Below are positions 18,298 to 28,639 of a DNA stretch of 64,000 nt, in pieces (the first letter of the stretch is position 1; every line of letters starts with the position of its first letter). Made by a program: the position numbers and the translations under genes. Under the pieces are notes generated by a model. The model saw only the letters and a program-made list of their open reading frames with translations, was not told the DNA's origin and ran no database searches. Source of the stretch: Butyrivibrio proteoclasticus P6B7 (GTDB lineage Bacteria; Bacillota; Clostridia; Lachnospirales; Lachnospiraceae); NCBI RefSeq assembly GCF_000622085.1, contig NZ_JHWL01000004.1, forward strand, positions 186,001-250,000, written 5' to 3'.

Positions 18298-19167
18298 ATG
18301 AAAAAGAACTTGTTAACGCTTGGAGCACTTACACTTACAACAGCTATTACTGCATCATCACTTACGGGATGTGGTTTTTCTTACACACTTGGAGATTCAA
18401 GTGCATCTGAGGATTCAAGAACTCCTCACGATGAGGATACATCTAATGATCAGTCAAAAGATAATTCTCATGCCAGTAACAATGATGATAAAAAGGACAA
18501 AAACGGAAATGGTGGGGATGACAAGAACGGCAGTAGCGACAAGAATAGCGCTGGGCACCAGTCAACTGATCCTTCTGACTATGATTATTCCCAGGACTAC
18601 TTTGGATTTTCATTCTATTTTAATACCACAGACGAGAGTGGCTATGAGCTTCAAGAGGTAGACTACGACGCAAAGAATGTTACAGAACTTCCAGGGAATA
18701 TTTCAGCTGACAATTTTCTTTGCTATAAAGCATTTGATGGTAATGACTCAATAGGGTCTGAGTATATTATTACTAATGACGATGTTCTGGACCTTAGGTA
18801 TGTCAACAATTGTGGCGGCGATGATTATTGCTTTAGAGGCTTTGTAGACGGAGAAGATGAATTTTACAGTGCTTTAGGTAAGCTTGAATATTTTGATCCT
18901 ACAGAAGATGAAGAGTGGGAGCTTGATGGCGGAATCCTTAACTACGGAATTCTGTATTTTGAGGAAGATGGTGAGACCTACTGGGTATACACCAACAACA
19001 TTTTTGGATTCGATTACTATCTGGATTATGACGCTGAATATACCGTGATTGATGATCAAAAAGAGCTTGATGCCATAGCGGATATGGTAAACTCCGAAGA
19101 GTACAACGGATTTGTATCACAGGAATTCATTAACATAAATGAAATCGTGTATATGCAAGGCTTGTAA
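18298..19167 (+). CDS. Secreted lipoprotein, unknown function
   Basis: 289 aa. Signal peptide with lipobox LTGC (lipidated Cys25), then a Ser/Asp/Lys/Asn-rich linker of about 70 residues (KDKNGNGGDDKNGSSDKN region). From residue about 98 there is an acidic, aromatic-rich globular domain (YDYSQDYFGFSFYFN, ..GILYFEEDGETYWVYTNN). I do not recognise the domain. GGGAG precedes the ATG. It should sit on the outer face of the cell membrane with the linker crossing the wall. Confidence 0.7.
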   Translation: MKKNLLTLGALTLTTAITASSLTGCGFSYTLGDSSASEDSRTPHDEDTSNDQSKDNSHASNNDDKKDKNGNGGDDKNGSSDKNSAGHQSTDPSDYDYSQDYFGFSFYFNTTDESGYELQEVDYDAKNVTELPGNISADNFLCYKAFDGNDSIGSEYIITNDDVLDLRYVNNCGGDDYCFRGFVDGEDEFYSALGKLEYFDPTEDEEWELDGGILNYGILYFEEDGETYWVYTNNIFGFDYYLDYDAEYTVIDDQKELDAIADMVNSEEYNGFVSQEFININEIVYMQGL

Positions 19168-19299
19168 ATGCAGGTACTGGAAACTATGAAAGAATGTGTA
19201 TCATTGAGGACAGCTATAGCTGTGACAGAATAGTGTCAAATACGTACATTGACTGATGTATTTTCAAATATTGACATAAATATGAAGAAACTTTAAAAC

Positions 19300-19327
19300 T
19301 TGACATATCTTGGCATAATGATAGAAT
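19300..19327 (+). promoter_or_regulatory. Promoter of the ACT protein/lipoprotein operon
   Basis: TTGACA at 19300-19305, 16-base spacer, TAGAAT at 19322-19327; the ACT gene starts at 19380. Confidence 0.65.
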
Positions 19328-19379
19328 TTTGATTTGTGAAAAAAGTAGGCCCGTTAGTATTAGGGGCAAAGGGAGACAT

Positions 19380-19784
19380 ATGCTAAATCAAATTTCTATC
19401 TATGCTGAGAACAAAAAGGGGTGTTTTCAGGATATCACAGGAATTCTGTGCGAAAACGGAATTAACATCCTTGGTTCAGTAACTAACGATTCCGCTGAAT
19501 ACGGTATCATCCGTATGGTGGTTTCAGATCCAGAGAAATGTCTTAAGGTTCTTACTGATGCTGGCTATCTCTGCAAATCAACAAAGGTCCTTGCTGTTGA
19601 ATGTAAAGATGAAGTTGGAGCATTGGATAAGATTCTCAAAACTCTCTTCGAGTGTAATATCAACGTAAATTATACTTACCTGTCTTTTAACAGAGAGTCA
19701 GGTTGCCCAATCATGGTAATTCATACCGACGATACTGCGCAGGTTGAAAACATGCTAATCAATAGGAGGTATGAATGTTTATGA
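19380..19784 (+). CDS. Tandem ACT-domain regulatory protein
   Basis: 134 aa. ATG 19380 follows AAAGGGAG; an upstream extension to 19329 would need a non-ATG start without a ribosome site. Two ACT domains: residues 1-65 (ISIYAENKKGCFQDITGILCENGINI) and 66-134 (LAVECKDEVGALDKILKTLFECNINV), each with the ligand-site Gly after the first strand. ACT proteins bind amino acids or other small ligands, and stand-alone tandem forms are common in clostridia. The next gene, a lipoprotein, overlaps its 3' end by 10 bases. The ligand is not evident. Confidence 0.85.
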   Translation: MLNQISIYAENKKGCFQDITGILCENGINILGSVTNDSAEYGIIRMVVSDPEKCLKVLTDAGYLCKSTKVLAVECKDEVGALDKILKTLFECNINVNYTYLSFNRESGCPIMVIHTDDTAQVENMLINRRYECL

Positions 19785-21523
19785 AGAAAAGAGTATTAGC
19801 AGCAATTTGTTCATTTTGCATTCTTCTTACAGGATGCTCTTTACCATTTGGTAACAACGCTGATCAGAATGCAGCGTCAAACGCAAGTATTGCGGGAGGA
19901 AGCACAGAAGCCAGCAACGAGGCAAGCTCAGAGGCTAGCACTGAGGCAAGTTCAGAGGCAAGTTCTGATGCCAGCGCAGAGGCTTCTTCTGATGCAGCAG
20001 CATCAGCTTCATCTGATTCAGATAACAAGTTCGGCGGAACTTTAACTGAGGCTTCTGATGAGGAGATGTACACTTTATCAAGACTCTATAAGATCGTAAC
20101 CTACGAGAACTACACTTACGATGATGACAAGAATATCACATCAAGATATTCCTTCGAGTCTTTAATGCTTATTGATGATTGTAAGGAAAGTAATCCAGAT
20201 CTTTATAAGACATTGTATGATCTTGCTTCAGACAACGGTAAAACATACAAGAAGTATATCGAAGATTTTACAGATTATGCTGAAAGAAATGCACAGTATA
20301 AGCCTGAGGAAGCTCTTTATTATACAGTAAAGGTTTGTCCACAGAGAACTGCAGATCAGTATCTTAGCTATTATGAGTTTGTTGAAGATAATTACTCTAG
20401 CGATGTATTGTCTTCAGGTTTAGTAACTTTTAAGTATGGTCACACCTATGATATCTATACTGGAGAAGTAGTTAAGCTTAGTGATGTAGTTACTTGTACA
20501 CCTAAGGAATTTGCCGCTAAGGTATATGAGGAACTCACAGATGCATATCCTAATAACAGTGACTGGAATAATGCAGAGTCTGATATTCAGGAGTATGTAA
20601 CAGATAGCTCCAAGGAATACAACTGGTACTTTGGTGTTGATGGAATTCATATCGTATTTAATCCTGGTTGTTTCTTCTCATGCAACGCATACTACGAAAT
20701 AGTAATTGAATACAACGATGAGATCGTTAACAAGGATTATGTATATAACCCAGAGGAAGGCTATGCATATGTCGATGATGAACTTGAATTTATCAATGAT
20801 AAGTCCTTCTCAGGAACAGGTCTTTTAAGCATTACTTATACACAGTCCAAGTATCATCCATATCTTGGAACTGCTATGACTGTTACAAACGGCAGTAAGT
20901 CAGCTACCTTTGATAACATCGAATTCGATATTAATAGAGCCAAGATTTATCACATGGTAACAGCAGAGTCTAAGGAATACTTATATGTATTTACAGATGA
21001 CGACACTGACAAGCAGACACTTTATGTATTTGATGTATCAGGTAAGGATATTAAGGCTGTAGGATCTCAGACATTTAATGACTTTTGGCTTGATGAGGGT
21101 AGTGGAGATTACGCTGGTGAGCCTTGTTTCATGGGACCAGATAGCATGATCTCAGTAGATAAAACAAATGTTTTTGGTACTATTTCATACTACTTCCCAG
21201 CTACAGTTTCAGCTGATGGTATGCCAACTAAGCTTACTGCAAGATGCAGAATCCTTGAGTGCTCAGACAAGATCACAGCTAAGGAAGACATTAAGGCCAG
21301 CGAAGTTGATAAGGACGGAAATGTTATCAACGAGAGCATAACAGTATTCGAGGATAGCGTTGTTCAGCCAGTTTATGTTGATCCAGAGCACTATGTTGAC
21401 TGTCTCCTTGAGGATGGCACAGTAGTAAGATTTGAATTCACCTTCGAAGAGGACAAGGTCTTCGTTGATGGTGAAGATGTAAATGAGATCTTTGATGGTC
21501 TTGTTTACGAAGACGAGGAGTAA
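19775..21523 (+). CDS. Lipoprotein with Ser/Ala/Glu repeat linker and DUF3298-like domain
   Basis: 582 aa. Lipobox LLTGC (Cys21 counting from the first Met). A linker of short repeats of the EASSEAST kind spans about residues 45-85, encoded by imperfect short DNA repeats. The following domain has a pattern seen in DUF4163/DUF3298 (RsiV/PdaC-type) extracytoplasmic proteins: TFKYGHTYDIYTGEVV, VDGIHIVFNPG, ACY-like NAYYEIVIEY. The C-terminal half (LLSITYTQSKYHPYLGT onwards) is unrecognised. ATG 19775 or 19781 could be used; AGGAGGT at 19764-19770 serves either. Probably sits at the cell surface. Function unknown. Confidence 0.7.
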   Translation: MFMKKRVLAAICSFCILLTGCSLPFGNNADQNAASNASIAGGSTEASNEASSEASTEASSEASSDASAEASSDAAASASSDSDNKFGGTLTEASDEEMYTLSRLYKIVTYENYTYDDDKNITSRYSFESLMLIDDCKESNPDLYKTLYDLASDNGKTYKKYIEDFTDYAERNAQYKPEEALYYTVKVCPQRTADQYLSYYEFVEDNYSSDVLSSGLVTFKYGHTYDIYTGEVVKLSDVVTCTPKEFAAKVYEELTDAYPNNSDWNNAESDIQEYVTDSSKEYNWYFGVDGIHIVFNPGCFFSCNAYYEIVIEYNDEIVNKDYVYNPEEGYAYVDDELEFINDKSFSGTGLLSITYTQSKYHPYLGTAMTVTNGSKSATFDNIEFDINRAKIYHMVTAESKEYLYVFTDDDTDKQTLYVFDVSGKDIKAVGSQTFNDFWLDEGSGDYAGEPCFMGPDSMISVDKTNVFGTISYYFPATVSADGMPTKLTARCRILECSDKITAKEDIKASEVDKDGNVINESITVFEDSVVQPVYVDPEHYVDCLLEDGTVVRFEFTFEEDKVFVDGEDVNEIFDGLVYEDEE

Positions 21524-21595
21524 TTCTTTTACGAGGAATATTATGAAAAAAGAATATTGGTGCTAAAGAAACAGGATAAAAATACCACTTGATGG

Positions 21596-21624
21596 TTGAC
21601 ATTTTTCTATATGCCCAATAGAAT
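21596..21624 (+). promoter_or_regulatory. Promoter of pheST
   Basis: TTGACA at 21596-21601, exactly 17 bases, TAGAAT at 21619-21624. It lies just upstream of the T-box leader. Confidence 0.8.
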
Positions 21625-21654
21625 GTAAATGTTGAATTTAAAATATCAAATACC

Positions 21655-21950
21655 ATGAAGGTGTGGGGCATATCCCCAAGATGTTTTTGATCAGGTTCCT
21701 GAGAGAATTGGAGTCAGCGGCTGAGAGCTCCAAGAACTATCAATTACGGAAATTTCGCACTGGAGTAGTCTTGGTGAAATAGTAGTAGCCTTGAACGTAG
21801 ATCTACGTTACAGATAAGGTGGAGCATCTTTTGATAACAAACAGATGCAGATACTTAAGAGCCCTTTAGTTGATCTAAAGGGAACATGGGTGGTACCGCG
21901 GAAATTATTCGTCCCTTGTATAGCTTAGGCTGTACAAGGGATTTTTTTGT
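21655..21950 (+). promoter_or_regulatory. T-box leader (tRNA-Phe sensing) of pheST
   Basis: The T-box core GGGTGGTACCGCG is at about 21888-21900 and is followed by the terminator stem at 21911-21949. The upstream Stem I region is rich in paired segments. TTC at 21754-21756, followed by a purine, is a candidate Phe specifier codon, but its place in the specifier loop was judged by eye. By family knowledge, uncharged tRNA pairs with the specifier and the UGG of the T-box sequence and prevents the terminator, switching pheST on when phenylalanine is short. Confidence 0.93.
21911..21949 (+). terminator. T-box terminator
   Basis: GTCCCTTGTATAGC pairs with GCTGTACAAGGGA through CCCTTGTA/TACAAGGG and is followed by TTTTTTT. 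Confidence 0.88.
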
Positions 21951-21955
21951 GCAGA

Positions 21956-22030
21956 GCACTTAGCGAGGTAGTTTCGAGCTTAGTGCGAACCACTTCCGTG
22001 CACTTAATGAGGTATTATCGAATTTAGTGC
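21956..22030 (+). repeat. Two tandem 31-nt hairpins between the T-box and pheS
   Basis: Copies at 21956-21986 and 22000-22030, 44 bases apart. Both begin GCACTTA and end TTAGTGC. The next pair of bases changes on both sides together: GC..GC in copy 1, AT..AT in copy 2, so pairing is kept. Loops share GAGGTA and TCGA. Covarying stems suggest an RNA element rather than chance. Confidence 0.7.
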
Positions 22031-22067
22031 AGCGGAAGATTCATTTAATATCTAGGAGGAAGGAAAA

Positions 22068-23114
22068 TTGGAAAACAGCGCATTACATGAGAAACTTGAA
22101 GCGATCCGTGAAGAGATCAAGGCAAATGCTGAGAAGCTTGACAGTTCTAAACTTGTTTACGAGCTTAGAAAGAGCTTTTTAGACAACAAGACTGGTAAGA
22201 TCAGTGCCCTTATGAAGGAGATGAAGAACATCCCTGCAGAGGAGCGTGCTGAGTACGGTAAGTGTGTCAATGAACTTAAGCAGTGGGCCCTTGACCATTT
22301 CGAGGAGCTTGATAAGAAGATGAAGGAAAAAGAGCTTCAGCTTCGATATGAGAGTGAGAAGCAGGATGTTACTATGCCTGCCAAGATTCGTTACACAGGT
22401 AATCTTCACCCTGTAACACAGATGAGAGAGACTCTTATCGACATCTTTGCCGGAATGGGCTTTGAAATCTACGAAGGCACAGAGATTGAGAACGATTATT
22501 ACAACTTCACAGCTCTTAATACTCCTAAGGATCACCCTGCAAGAGATATGCAGGATACCTTCTACCTGAGTCCTGAGTTCCTTCTTAGAACCCAGACTTC
22601 ATCAGGTCAGATCCATGTAATGGAGAACAAGAAGCCTCCGATCAAGATTCTTTCACCTGGTAAGGTTTTCCGTTCAGATGATGATGCAACACATTCACCT
22701 ATGTTCTCACAGATGGAAGGCCTTGTAGTTGATAAGAACATCACACTTTGCGACCTTAAGGGCGCTCTTGAGACCTTTGCTCAGAAGATCTTCGGAGAGG
22801 GAACTACCACAAGACTTCGTCCTTCATACTTTCCATTCACAGAGCCTTCTGTAGAAGTTGACTGCAGCTGTTTTGCCTGCGGTGGTAAGGGCTGTAACCT
22901 TTGTAAGGGTACTGGCTGGATCGAGGTTCTTGGTGCCGGCGTAGTTAACAAGAAGGTTTTGGAGAACTGCGGAATTGATTCAGAAGAGTACAGTGGATTT
23001 GCTTTTGGTATTGGTATCGAGCGTGCAACTATGCTTAAGTACGGTATCAATAACATCAAGCTTTTGTATGAGTCAGATATCGACGTTCTTAAGCAGATCG
23101 ATCACTACGAATAA
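22068..23114 (+). CDS. pheS: Phenylalanyl-tRNA synthetase alpha subunit
   Basis: 348 aa. N-terminal coiled coil (about residues 1-90), then the class II catalytic core: motif 2 region [20 protein letters not shown] and motif 3 [17 protein letters not shown] small Cys insert ([19 protein letters not shown]) is typical of many bacterial PheS. The start is TTG at 22068 behind AGGAGGA; no ATG fits. It forms the alpha2-beta2 enzyme with PheT, encoded 36 bases downstream, charging tRNA-Phe. Controlled by the T-box leader. Confidence 0.97.
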   Translation: MENSALHEKLEAIREEIKANAEKLDSSKLVYELRKSFLDNKTGKISALMKEMKNIPAEERAEYGKCVNELKQWALDHFEELDKKMKEKELQLRYESEKQDVTMPAKIRYTGNLHPVTQMRETLIDIFAGMGFEIYEGTEIENDYYNFTALNTPKDHPARDMQDTFYLSPEFLLRTQTSSGQIHVMENKKPPIKILSPGKVFRSDDDATHSPMFSQMEGLVVDKNITLCDLKGALETFAQKIFGEGTTTRLRPSYFPFTEPSVEVDCSCFACGGKGCNLCKGTGWIEVLGAGVVNKKVLENCGIDSEEYSGFAFGIGIERATMLKYGINNIKLLYESDIDVLKQIDHYE

Positions 23115-23149
23115 TTCGCATATTTCATAAACTTAGGAGGATAAGAAAA

Positions 23150-25570
23150 ATGTTAGTACCTTTAAGTTGGCTTAAAGATTTTGTAGATATAGATATTGAA
23201 CCAAAGGAACTTGAGAAGAAGCTCTTTGACTGCGGTTTTGAAGTAGAAGAGTGCTGGGAAGTGGGAAAAGACATCTCTAATGTAGTAGTAGGTGAAGTCC
23301 TTACCTGCGAGCCTATTCCAGAGACACACCTTCATGTTTGCACAGTTAATGCTGGTGAGCACGGAACCTTCCAGGTTTGCTGCGGTGCAGATAATGTACA
23401 GGCTGGTGGTAAATATCCACTTGCTCTTGTGGGCGCAACAGTTATTGAGACTGCTAAGGACCACGTTACAGTTGTTGGCGTTGCTACTATCAAGAAGGGT
23501 AAGCTTCGCGGCTACGATTCAGAGGGTATGCTTTGCTCAGGCGTTGAGCTTGGTGTAACAGAGGATATGTACCCAGGTGCTGGATACAACGGACTTTTAG
23601 TATTCCCTGCGGATACAGAGGTTGGCGCTGATGTTAAGCCACTCCTTGGCCTTGATGAGTGGATCTTTGATGTATCAATCACAGCTAACAGACCAGACTG
23701 CCAGAGCATTTACGGTCTTGCAAGAGAGGTTGCAGCTGCTCTTGATAAGCCATTAAAAGAGATTGATCTTAGCTACACAGAGACAGATGTAGAGAATGAG
23801 GGCTTTAGCGTAACAGTTGAGGATCCAGATCTTTGCCCTAGATACATTGGTCACTATGTATATGATGTTAAGCTTGGCGAGAGCCCTCTTTGGATGAAGA
23901 GAAGGCTTTCTCTTGTAGGCAACAACTCAATTAACAATATCGTTGATATCACAAACTATATTATGAGAGAGCTTGGTCAGCCAATGCACGCCTTTGACGG
24001 AAGCTTCCTTGAGGATAACAAGATCGTAGTTAGACGTGCTAAGCAGGGTGAAAGAATAGTGACTCTTGATGAGAACGAGTTCGAACTTACAACAGATAAC
24101 CTTGTAATCTGCGATGGCAAGAAGCCTGTAGCTCTTGCTGGTATCATGGGTGGCCTCAACTCTGAGATTCGTGATACAACAACTACAGTTACCTTTGAGG
24201 CAGCTAAGTTCATGCGTGACAATATTCGTAAGAGCTCAAGAGCCCTTGGTCAGTCATCTGACTCATCTGCAGCATTTGCTAAGGGTGTTTACGAATATAC
24301 AACAGTTATCGCCATGAAGAGAGCCCTTCACCTTATTGAGGAGCTTCACGCTGGTATGGTATCCAAGACTCATGTGGACATCAACACAGGCAACAGCCTT
24401 GAGAAGAGAGAGATGAAGGCTTCTATCAAGAAGGTTAACGGCGTTCTTGGTATTGAAGTTCCAGAGGATGAGATAAAGAGAATTCTCACAAACCTTAACT
24501 TTGAGCCAGTTATTAACGGCGATGAGCTTACAATCAAGATCCCAGCTTATCGTGAGGATATGGAGGATTATCCTGATATCGCTGAAGAGCTTATCCGTAT
24601 GTATGGTTACGACCACGTTATTCCTACATTCCTTAAGAATGCCAGTGTAACAACAGGTGGCAGAAACCTTACTCAGAAGACTGAGCTTAAGATAAAAAGA
24701 GCTCTTTGTGCCCAGGGAGCATACGAGTGCATGCACTATTCATTCTTCTCACCAAGCGATCTGGATTTACTCAGATTCCCAGAGGATGCAGAGGAGAGAA
24801 AGGCTATCAGAATCCTTAACCCTATCAACGAGGATCTTTCTCTTATGAGAACAACTCTGGCAGCCCAGATGATTCATGCAATCGCAAGGAACCAGAAGAA
24901 GGGTACATTAGAGGGAAGATTATTTGAAGTAGGTAACAGATTTGTTCCTAAGTCACTTCCACTTACAGAGTATCCTGATGAGAAGGCTACTATCTGTATC
25001 GGTATCTTTGGTGATGACGAGGATATCTTTACACTTAAGGGCCTTTCAGATAACGTAGCTGAGGCACTTCACGTAAGCTTTAAGTATGAGCCTGCTACCA
25101 AGACTTTCTTACATCCTTACAGAACAGCTAAGATTACCTGCGAGGGTGAAGAGGTTGGTTACCTTGGACAGATTCTTTACGAGATCCAGGATGAGACAGA
25201 TATGAGAATTCCAGCTTATATCTGCGAGCTTGACCTTTCAGTTCTTGAGAAGTGGTATGGCAAGACACCTTCATTTGAGCCACTTTCCAAGTTCCCTATC
25301 GTTAAGCGTGATCTTGCTCTTATCATGGATAAGACAGTTACCTGCGGTGAGGTTGAGGAAGCTATCTACGGTTCCTGCAAGTATGTAACTGACGTTAAGC
25401 TCTTTGATGTTTACGAAGGACTTCCAATTCCTCCAACCAAGAAGAGTATGGCATTTACAATTACCTTCACACCTAAGGATGAGGAGCTTACCTTCGAAGC
25501 AGTTAACGGCTACGTTGACAAGATGCTCAGAAAGCTCTCCTTCACAATGGGTATTGAGATCAGATCCTGA
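23150..25570 (+). CDS. pheT: Phenylalanyl-tRNA synthetase beta subunit
   Basis: 806 aa, standard length. Domains in order: N-terminal EMAP-type tRNA-binding domain (about 40-150, VVVGEVL..HVCTVN), B3/B4 editing domain (about 205-380, containing GNNSINNIVDITNYIM), B5 domain (about 400-480), the class-II-like core (about 490-690) and the C-terminal ferredoxin-fold anticodon-binding domain (about 715-806, FEPLSKFPIVKRDLALIMD). AGGAGG precedes the ATG. Cotranscribed with pheS. Confidence 0.97.
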   Translation: MLVPLSWLKDFVDIDIEPKELEKKLFDCGFEVEECWEVGKDISNVVVGEVLTCEPIPETHLHVCTVNAGEHGTFQVCCGADNVQAGGKYPLALVGATVIETAKDHVTVVGVATIKKGKLRGYDSEGMLCSGVELGVTEDMYPGAGYNGLLVFPADTEVGADVKPLLGLDEWIFDVSITANRPDCQSIYGLAREVAAALDKPLKEIDLSYTETDVENEGFSVTVEDPDLCPRYIGHYVYDVKLGESPLWMKRRLSLVGNNSINNIVDITNYIMRELGQPMHAFDGSFLEDNKIVVRRAKQGERIVTLDENEFELTTDNLVICDGKKPVALAGIMGGLNSEIRDTTTTVTFEAAKFMRDNIRKSSRALGQSSDSSAAFAKGVYEYTTVIAMKRALHLIEELHAGMVSKTHVDINTGNSLEKREMKASIKKVNGVLGIEVPEDEIKRILTNLNFEPVINGDELTIKIPAYREDMEDYPDIAEELIRMYGYDHVIPTFLKNASVTTGGRNLTQKTELKIKRALCAQGAYECMHYSFFSPSDLDLLRFPEDAEERKAIRILNPINEDLSLMRTTLAAQMIHAIARNQKKGTLEGRLFEVGNRFVPKSLPLTEYPDEKATICIGIFGDDEDIFTLKGLSDNVAEALHVSFKYEPATKTFLHPYRTAKITCEGEEVGYLGQILYEIQDETDMRIPAYICELDLSVLEKWYGKTPSFEPLSKFPIVKRDLALIMDKTVTCGEVEEAIYGSCKYVTDVKLFDVYEGLPIPPTKKSMAFTITFTPKDEELTFEAVNGYVDKMLRKLSFTMGIEIRS

Positions 25571-25595
25571 TAACGGATAGATAATATAACCGTAC

Positions 25596-25685
25596 GGAAA
25601 CCAAAGGCACTGTACAAATCCGCTGCTCGTGGTGCTTTGCAGCCCCAAAATCGCATCGGATTTGCATATGTGCCTTATGTTTTCC
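25596..25685. repeat. Long imperfect hairpin 3' of pheT
   Basis: The left arm 25596-25622 and right arm 25657-25685 are reverse complements with a few mismatches and bulges (shared AAGGCAC..CAAATCCG). An internal CTGC/GCAG pair lies in the loop. No T-run follows, so it is not a typical intrinsic terminator; it may stabilise the pheST 3' end or be a small repeat element. Confidence 0.7.
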
Positions 25686-25805
25686 TGTTCTGTGAAATGA
25701 ATAATATAATTGCTAGCATTATTAATATGAATATGTTAAAACTGTAATGTATGATTATTGATTTTATTTAATCAGGTACAACTGATTTATATGAAAGGAG
25801 TATAT

Positions 25806-27305
25806 ATGAACAAGAAGAACGTATGGACAACATATAATGCGACTCAGCTTAAGGCTTGTGAGAAGTTCGCAGAAGATTACAAGAAGTTCCTTGACGAGTC
25901 TAAGACAGAGAGAGAGGCAATCGATACAATCGTTAACGAGATCGAGGCTGCAGGCTACAAAGAGCTCAACACTTTAATCGGTGGTAAGACTAAGCTTAAG
26001 AAGGGTGACAAGGTTTATTCAGTATGGATGAACAAGTCAATCGTTATGTTCCAGCTTGGTTCTGAGCCACTTGAGGCAGGTATGAACATTCTTGGAGCAC
26101 ACATCGATTCTCCAAGACTTGATGTTAAGCAGAATCCACTTTACGAGGATGGCGGTTTTGCTTATCTTGATACACACTACTACGGCGGAATCAAGAAGTA
26201 TCAGTACGTTGCTATGCCTCTTGCTATTCACGGCGTACTTGTTAAGAAGGACGGCACAACAGTTCAGCTTAACGTAGGTGAGGATGAGGATGATCCAGTA
26301 TTCTTCGTATCAGATCTTCTTATCCACCTTGCACAGGATCAGATGGGCAAGAAGGCTTCTAACGTAATCGAAGGTGAAGCCCTTGACCTTATCATTGGTA
26401 ACAGACCTTTCGTAGTTGAGAGTAAGGAAAAAGAGAAGGCTGAGAAGACAAACTCTAAGCTTTCAGCTGGTGAGAAGTATGCCCTTGAAGCTGAGAAGGC
26501 TGAGAAGGCAGAGAGCGGAAAGGTTTCTGGAGCAGTTCGCAGAGGCGTACTTGCTATCATGCATGACCTTTACGGTATTGAAGAGGAGGATTTCATCTCA
26601 GCTGAGCTTGAGATCGTTCCTGCTGGTAAGAGTAGAGACGCTGGCTTTGACAGATCTATGATTCTTGGCTATGGCCATGATGATAGAGTATGTGCATATC
26701 CTTCAATGCGCGCTATCTTAGAAGCTAAGAACATAAAGAGAACAGCTTGCTGTATCCTTGTTGATAAGGAAGAGATCGGTAGCGTTGGTGCTACAGGTAT
26801 GAGATCTAAGTTCTTTGAGAACGCAGTAGCAGAGCTTATGAACCTTACTAAGGAAGGCTACAACGACCTTTCACTTAGAAGATGTCTTGCAAATTCCTGC
26901 ATGCTTTCTTCTGACGTTAACGCAGGCTTTGATCCTACATATGCTTCATGCTTTGAGAAGAAGAACGCTTCCTTCCTTGGACAGGGACTTGTATTTAGTA
27001 AGTTCACAGGTTCAAGAGGTAAGTCAGGTTCTAACGATGCTAACGCTGAGTTCCTTGCAGAAATCAGAAGAGCTTTTGATAAGGATGGCATCATCTATCA
27101 GACAGCTGAGCTTGGTAAGGTAGACGTTGGCGGCGGCGGAACAATCGCTTACATCCTTGCACTTTACGGAATGAACGTTATCGATGCAGGTGTTGCAGTT
27201 CTTAACATGCATGCTCCATGGGAAGCTATTTCAAAGGCTGACCTTTTCGAAGCAAAACGTGGTTATGTAACATTCCTTCAGGAAATTGATCTTAGAAACG
27301 AGTAA
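25806..27305 (+). CDS. M18 family aminopeptidase
   Basis: 499 aa from ATG 25806 behind AAAGGAG; the upstream start at 25758 has no ribosome site. Zinc-peptidase motifs of the M18 (aspartyl aminopeptidase) family are visible: [12 protein letters not shown] with the first metal His, [15 protein letters not shown] with the catalytic Glu pair, and [10 protein letters not shown]. This clostridial branch has a long central region. It removes N-terminal, often acidic, residues from peptides in the cytosol. queA starts 5 bases after its stop, so they probably share a transcript. Confidence 0.92.
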   Translation: MNKKNVWTTYNATQLKACEKFAEDYKKFLDESKTEREAIDTIVNEIEAAGYKELNTLIGGKTKLKKGDKVYSVWMNKSIVMFQLGSEPLEAGMNILGAHIDSPRLDVKQNPLYEDGGFAYLDTHYYGGIKKYQYVAMPLAIHGVLVKKDGTTVQLNVGEDEDDPVFFVSDLLIHLAQDQMGKKASNVIEGEALDLIIGNRPFVVESKEKEKAEKTNSKLSAGEKYALEAEKAEKAESGKVSGAVRRGVLAIMHDLYGIEEEDFISAELEIVPAGKSRDAGFDRSMILGYGHDDRVCAYPSMRAILEAKNIKRTACCILVDKEEIGSVGATGMRSKFFENAVAELMNLTKEGYNDLSLRRCLANSCMLSSDVNAGFDPTYASCFEKKNASFLGQGLVFSKFTGSRGKSGSNDANAEFLAEIRRAFDKDGIIYQTAELGKVDVGGGGTIAYILALYGMNVIDAGVAVLNMHAPWEAISKADLFEAKRGYVTFLQEIDLRNE

Positions 27306-27310
27306 TAAAA

Positions 27311-28351
27311 ATGAGTGAAATTGGATTATCAACTGCAGATTATTATTTTGATCTGCCTCAGGAGCTTATTGCACAGGACCCTATGCAGAAAAGGGACGAG
27401 TGCAGAATGCTTGTCATGGACAAGGAGACAGGCAAGGTTGAGCACCATATATTTAGCGAAGTAATTAATTATTTAGAGCCAGGTGATTGCCTGGTTCTGA
27501 ATAATACCAAGGTTATTCCTGCAAGACTCCTTGGAGTCAAGGAGGAGACAGGGGCCGCTGTAGAGATACTTCTTTTAAAAAGAAAAGAAGCAGATGTTTG
27601 GGAGACCCTTGTTAAGCCAGGTAAAAAGCTAAGAGTCGGAGCCAGAGTATCCTTTGGAGACGGCATATTAAAGGCTGAGATCGTGGAGGTCTTAGATGAC
27701 GGAAATCGTCTGGTTAAGTTCTTTTACGATGGAATATGGGAAGAAGTATTGGACAGACTTGGTGAGATGCCACTTCCTCCATACATTACCCACAAGCTCC
27801 AGGATAAGAACATGTATCAGACCGTTTATGCCAAGTATGAAGGTTCTGCGGCTGCTCCAACAGCTGGTCTTCACTTTACAGATGAGCTTCTTGATAAGAT
27901 CAGAGAAAAGGGCATAGATACTGCATTTGTAACTCTTCACGTTGGACTTGGAACCTTCAGACCAGTTAAGGTTACTAACGTTAAAGAGCATCACATGCAC
28001 ACTGAGTGGTATCAGGTAACCCAGGAAGCTGCTGATAAGATCAACAAGGCTAAGGCTTCAGGTCACAGAGTAATCTGCGTTGGAACCACAAGCTGCCGTA
28101 CCATCGAAAGTGCAGCATCAGATGATGGAACCCTTGCTACATGTAGCGGAGACACCTCCATCTTCATCTATCCAGGCTACAAGTTCAAGCTCATGGACGG
28201 ACTTATCACTAACTTTCACCTTCCAGAGTCAACACTTGTTATGCTGGTATCTGCTTTTGCAGGCAGAGAGCACGTGCTTTCCGCCTACGACGAAGCAATC
28301 AAAGAGCGCTACAGGTTCTTCTCCTTCGGAGACGCCTGCCTCTTTATTTAG
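27311..28351 (+). CDS. queA: S-adenosylmethionine:tRNA ribosyltransferase-isomerase QueA
   Basis: 346 aa, normal length. Family blocks visible: [14 protein letters not shown] at the start, [59 protein letters not shown], and [21 protein letters not shown]. It transfers the ribosyl group of SAM to preQ1 at the wobble base of tRNA, giving epoxyqueuosine. Follows the M18 gene closely and ends at a clear terminator. Confidence 0.96.
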   Translation: MSEIGLSTADYYFDLPQELIAQDPMQKRDECRMLVMDKETGKVEHHIFSEVINYLEPGDCLVLNNTKVIPARLLGVKEETGAAVEILLLKRKEADVWETLVKPGKKLRVGARVSFGDGILKAEIVEVLDDGNRLVKFFYDGIWEEVLDRLGEMPLPPYITHKLQDKNMYQTVYAKYEGSAAAPTAGLHFTDELLDKIREKGIDTAFVTLHVGLGTFRPVKVTNVKEHHMHTEWYQVTQEAADKINKAKASGHRVICVGTTSCRTIESAASDDGTLATCSGDTSIFIYPGYKFKLMDGLITNFHLPESTLVMLVSAFAGREHVLSAYDEAIKERYRFFSFGDACLFI

Positions 28352-28369
28352 TATGATAATGGTGATAGT

Positions 28370-28400
28370 AAAACCTCTTGCGAAAGCGAGAGGTTTTTTG
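28370..28400 (+). terminator. Terminator after queA
   Basis: AAACCTCT and AGAGGTTT with inner pairs TGC/GC around a GAAA loop, followed by TTTTTT. Confidence 0.9.
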
Positions 28401-28516
28401 TGTAAAGAATTGAGGGGAAATGCATATGTGGTGTTTACACATCAATGATTGTACTATTGCTTTAGTGTTTAGATACATATAAGCTCTCTTTATATCAGCC
28501 GATAAAGTTTGTTTAA

Positions 28517-28545
28517 TTCCCAAGACAAAAGCGTGGTGCTAGAAT
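28517..28545 (+). promoter_or_regulatory. Candidate cysK promoter (extended -10)
   Basis: TTCCCA at 28517-28522, 17 bases, TAGAAT at 28540-28545 with upstream TGC (TGCTAGAAT). The same nonamer lies upstream of the nifH-like gene. Confidence 0.5.
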
Positions 28546-28639
28546 CAGATTATCAAATAAAGCAGCACACAAAATACAAAGAGCTGCAGATAATAATCAG
28601 TTAAAAAATATTGAATATATTTTATGGGAGGATATGAAC

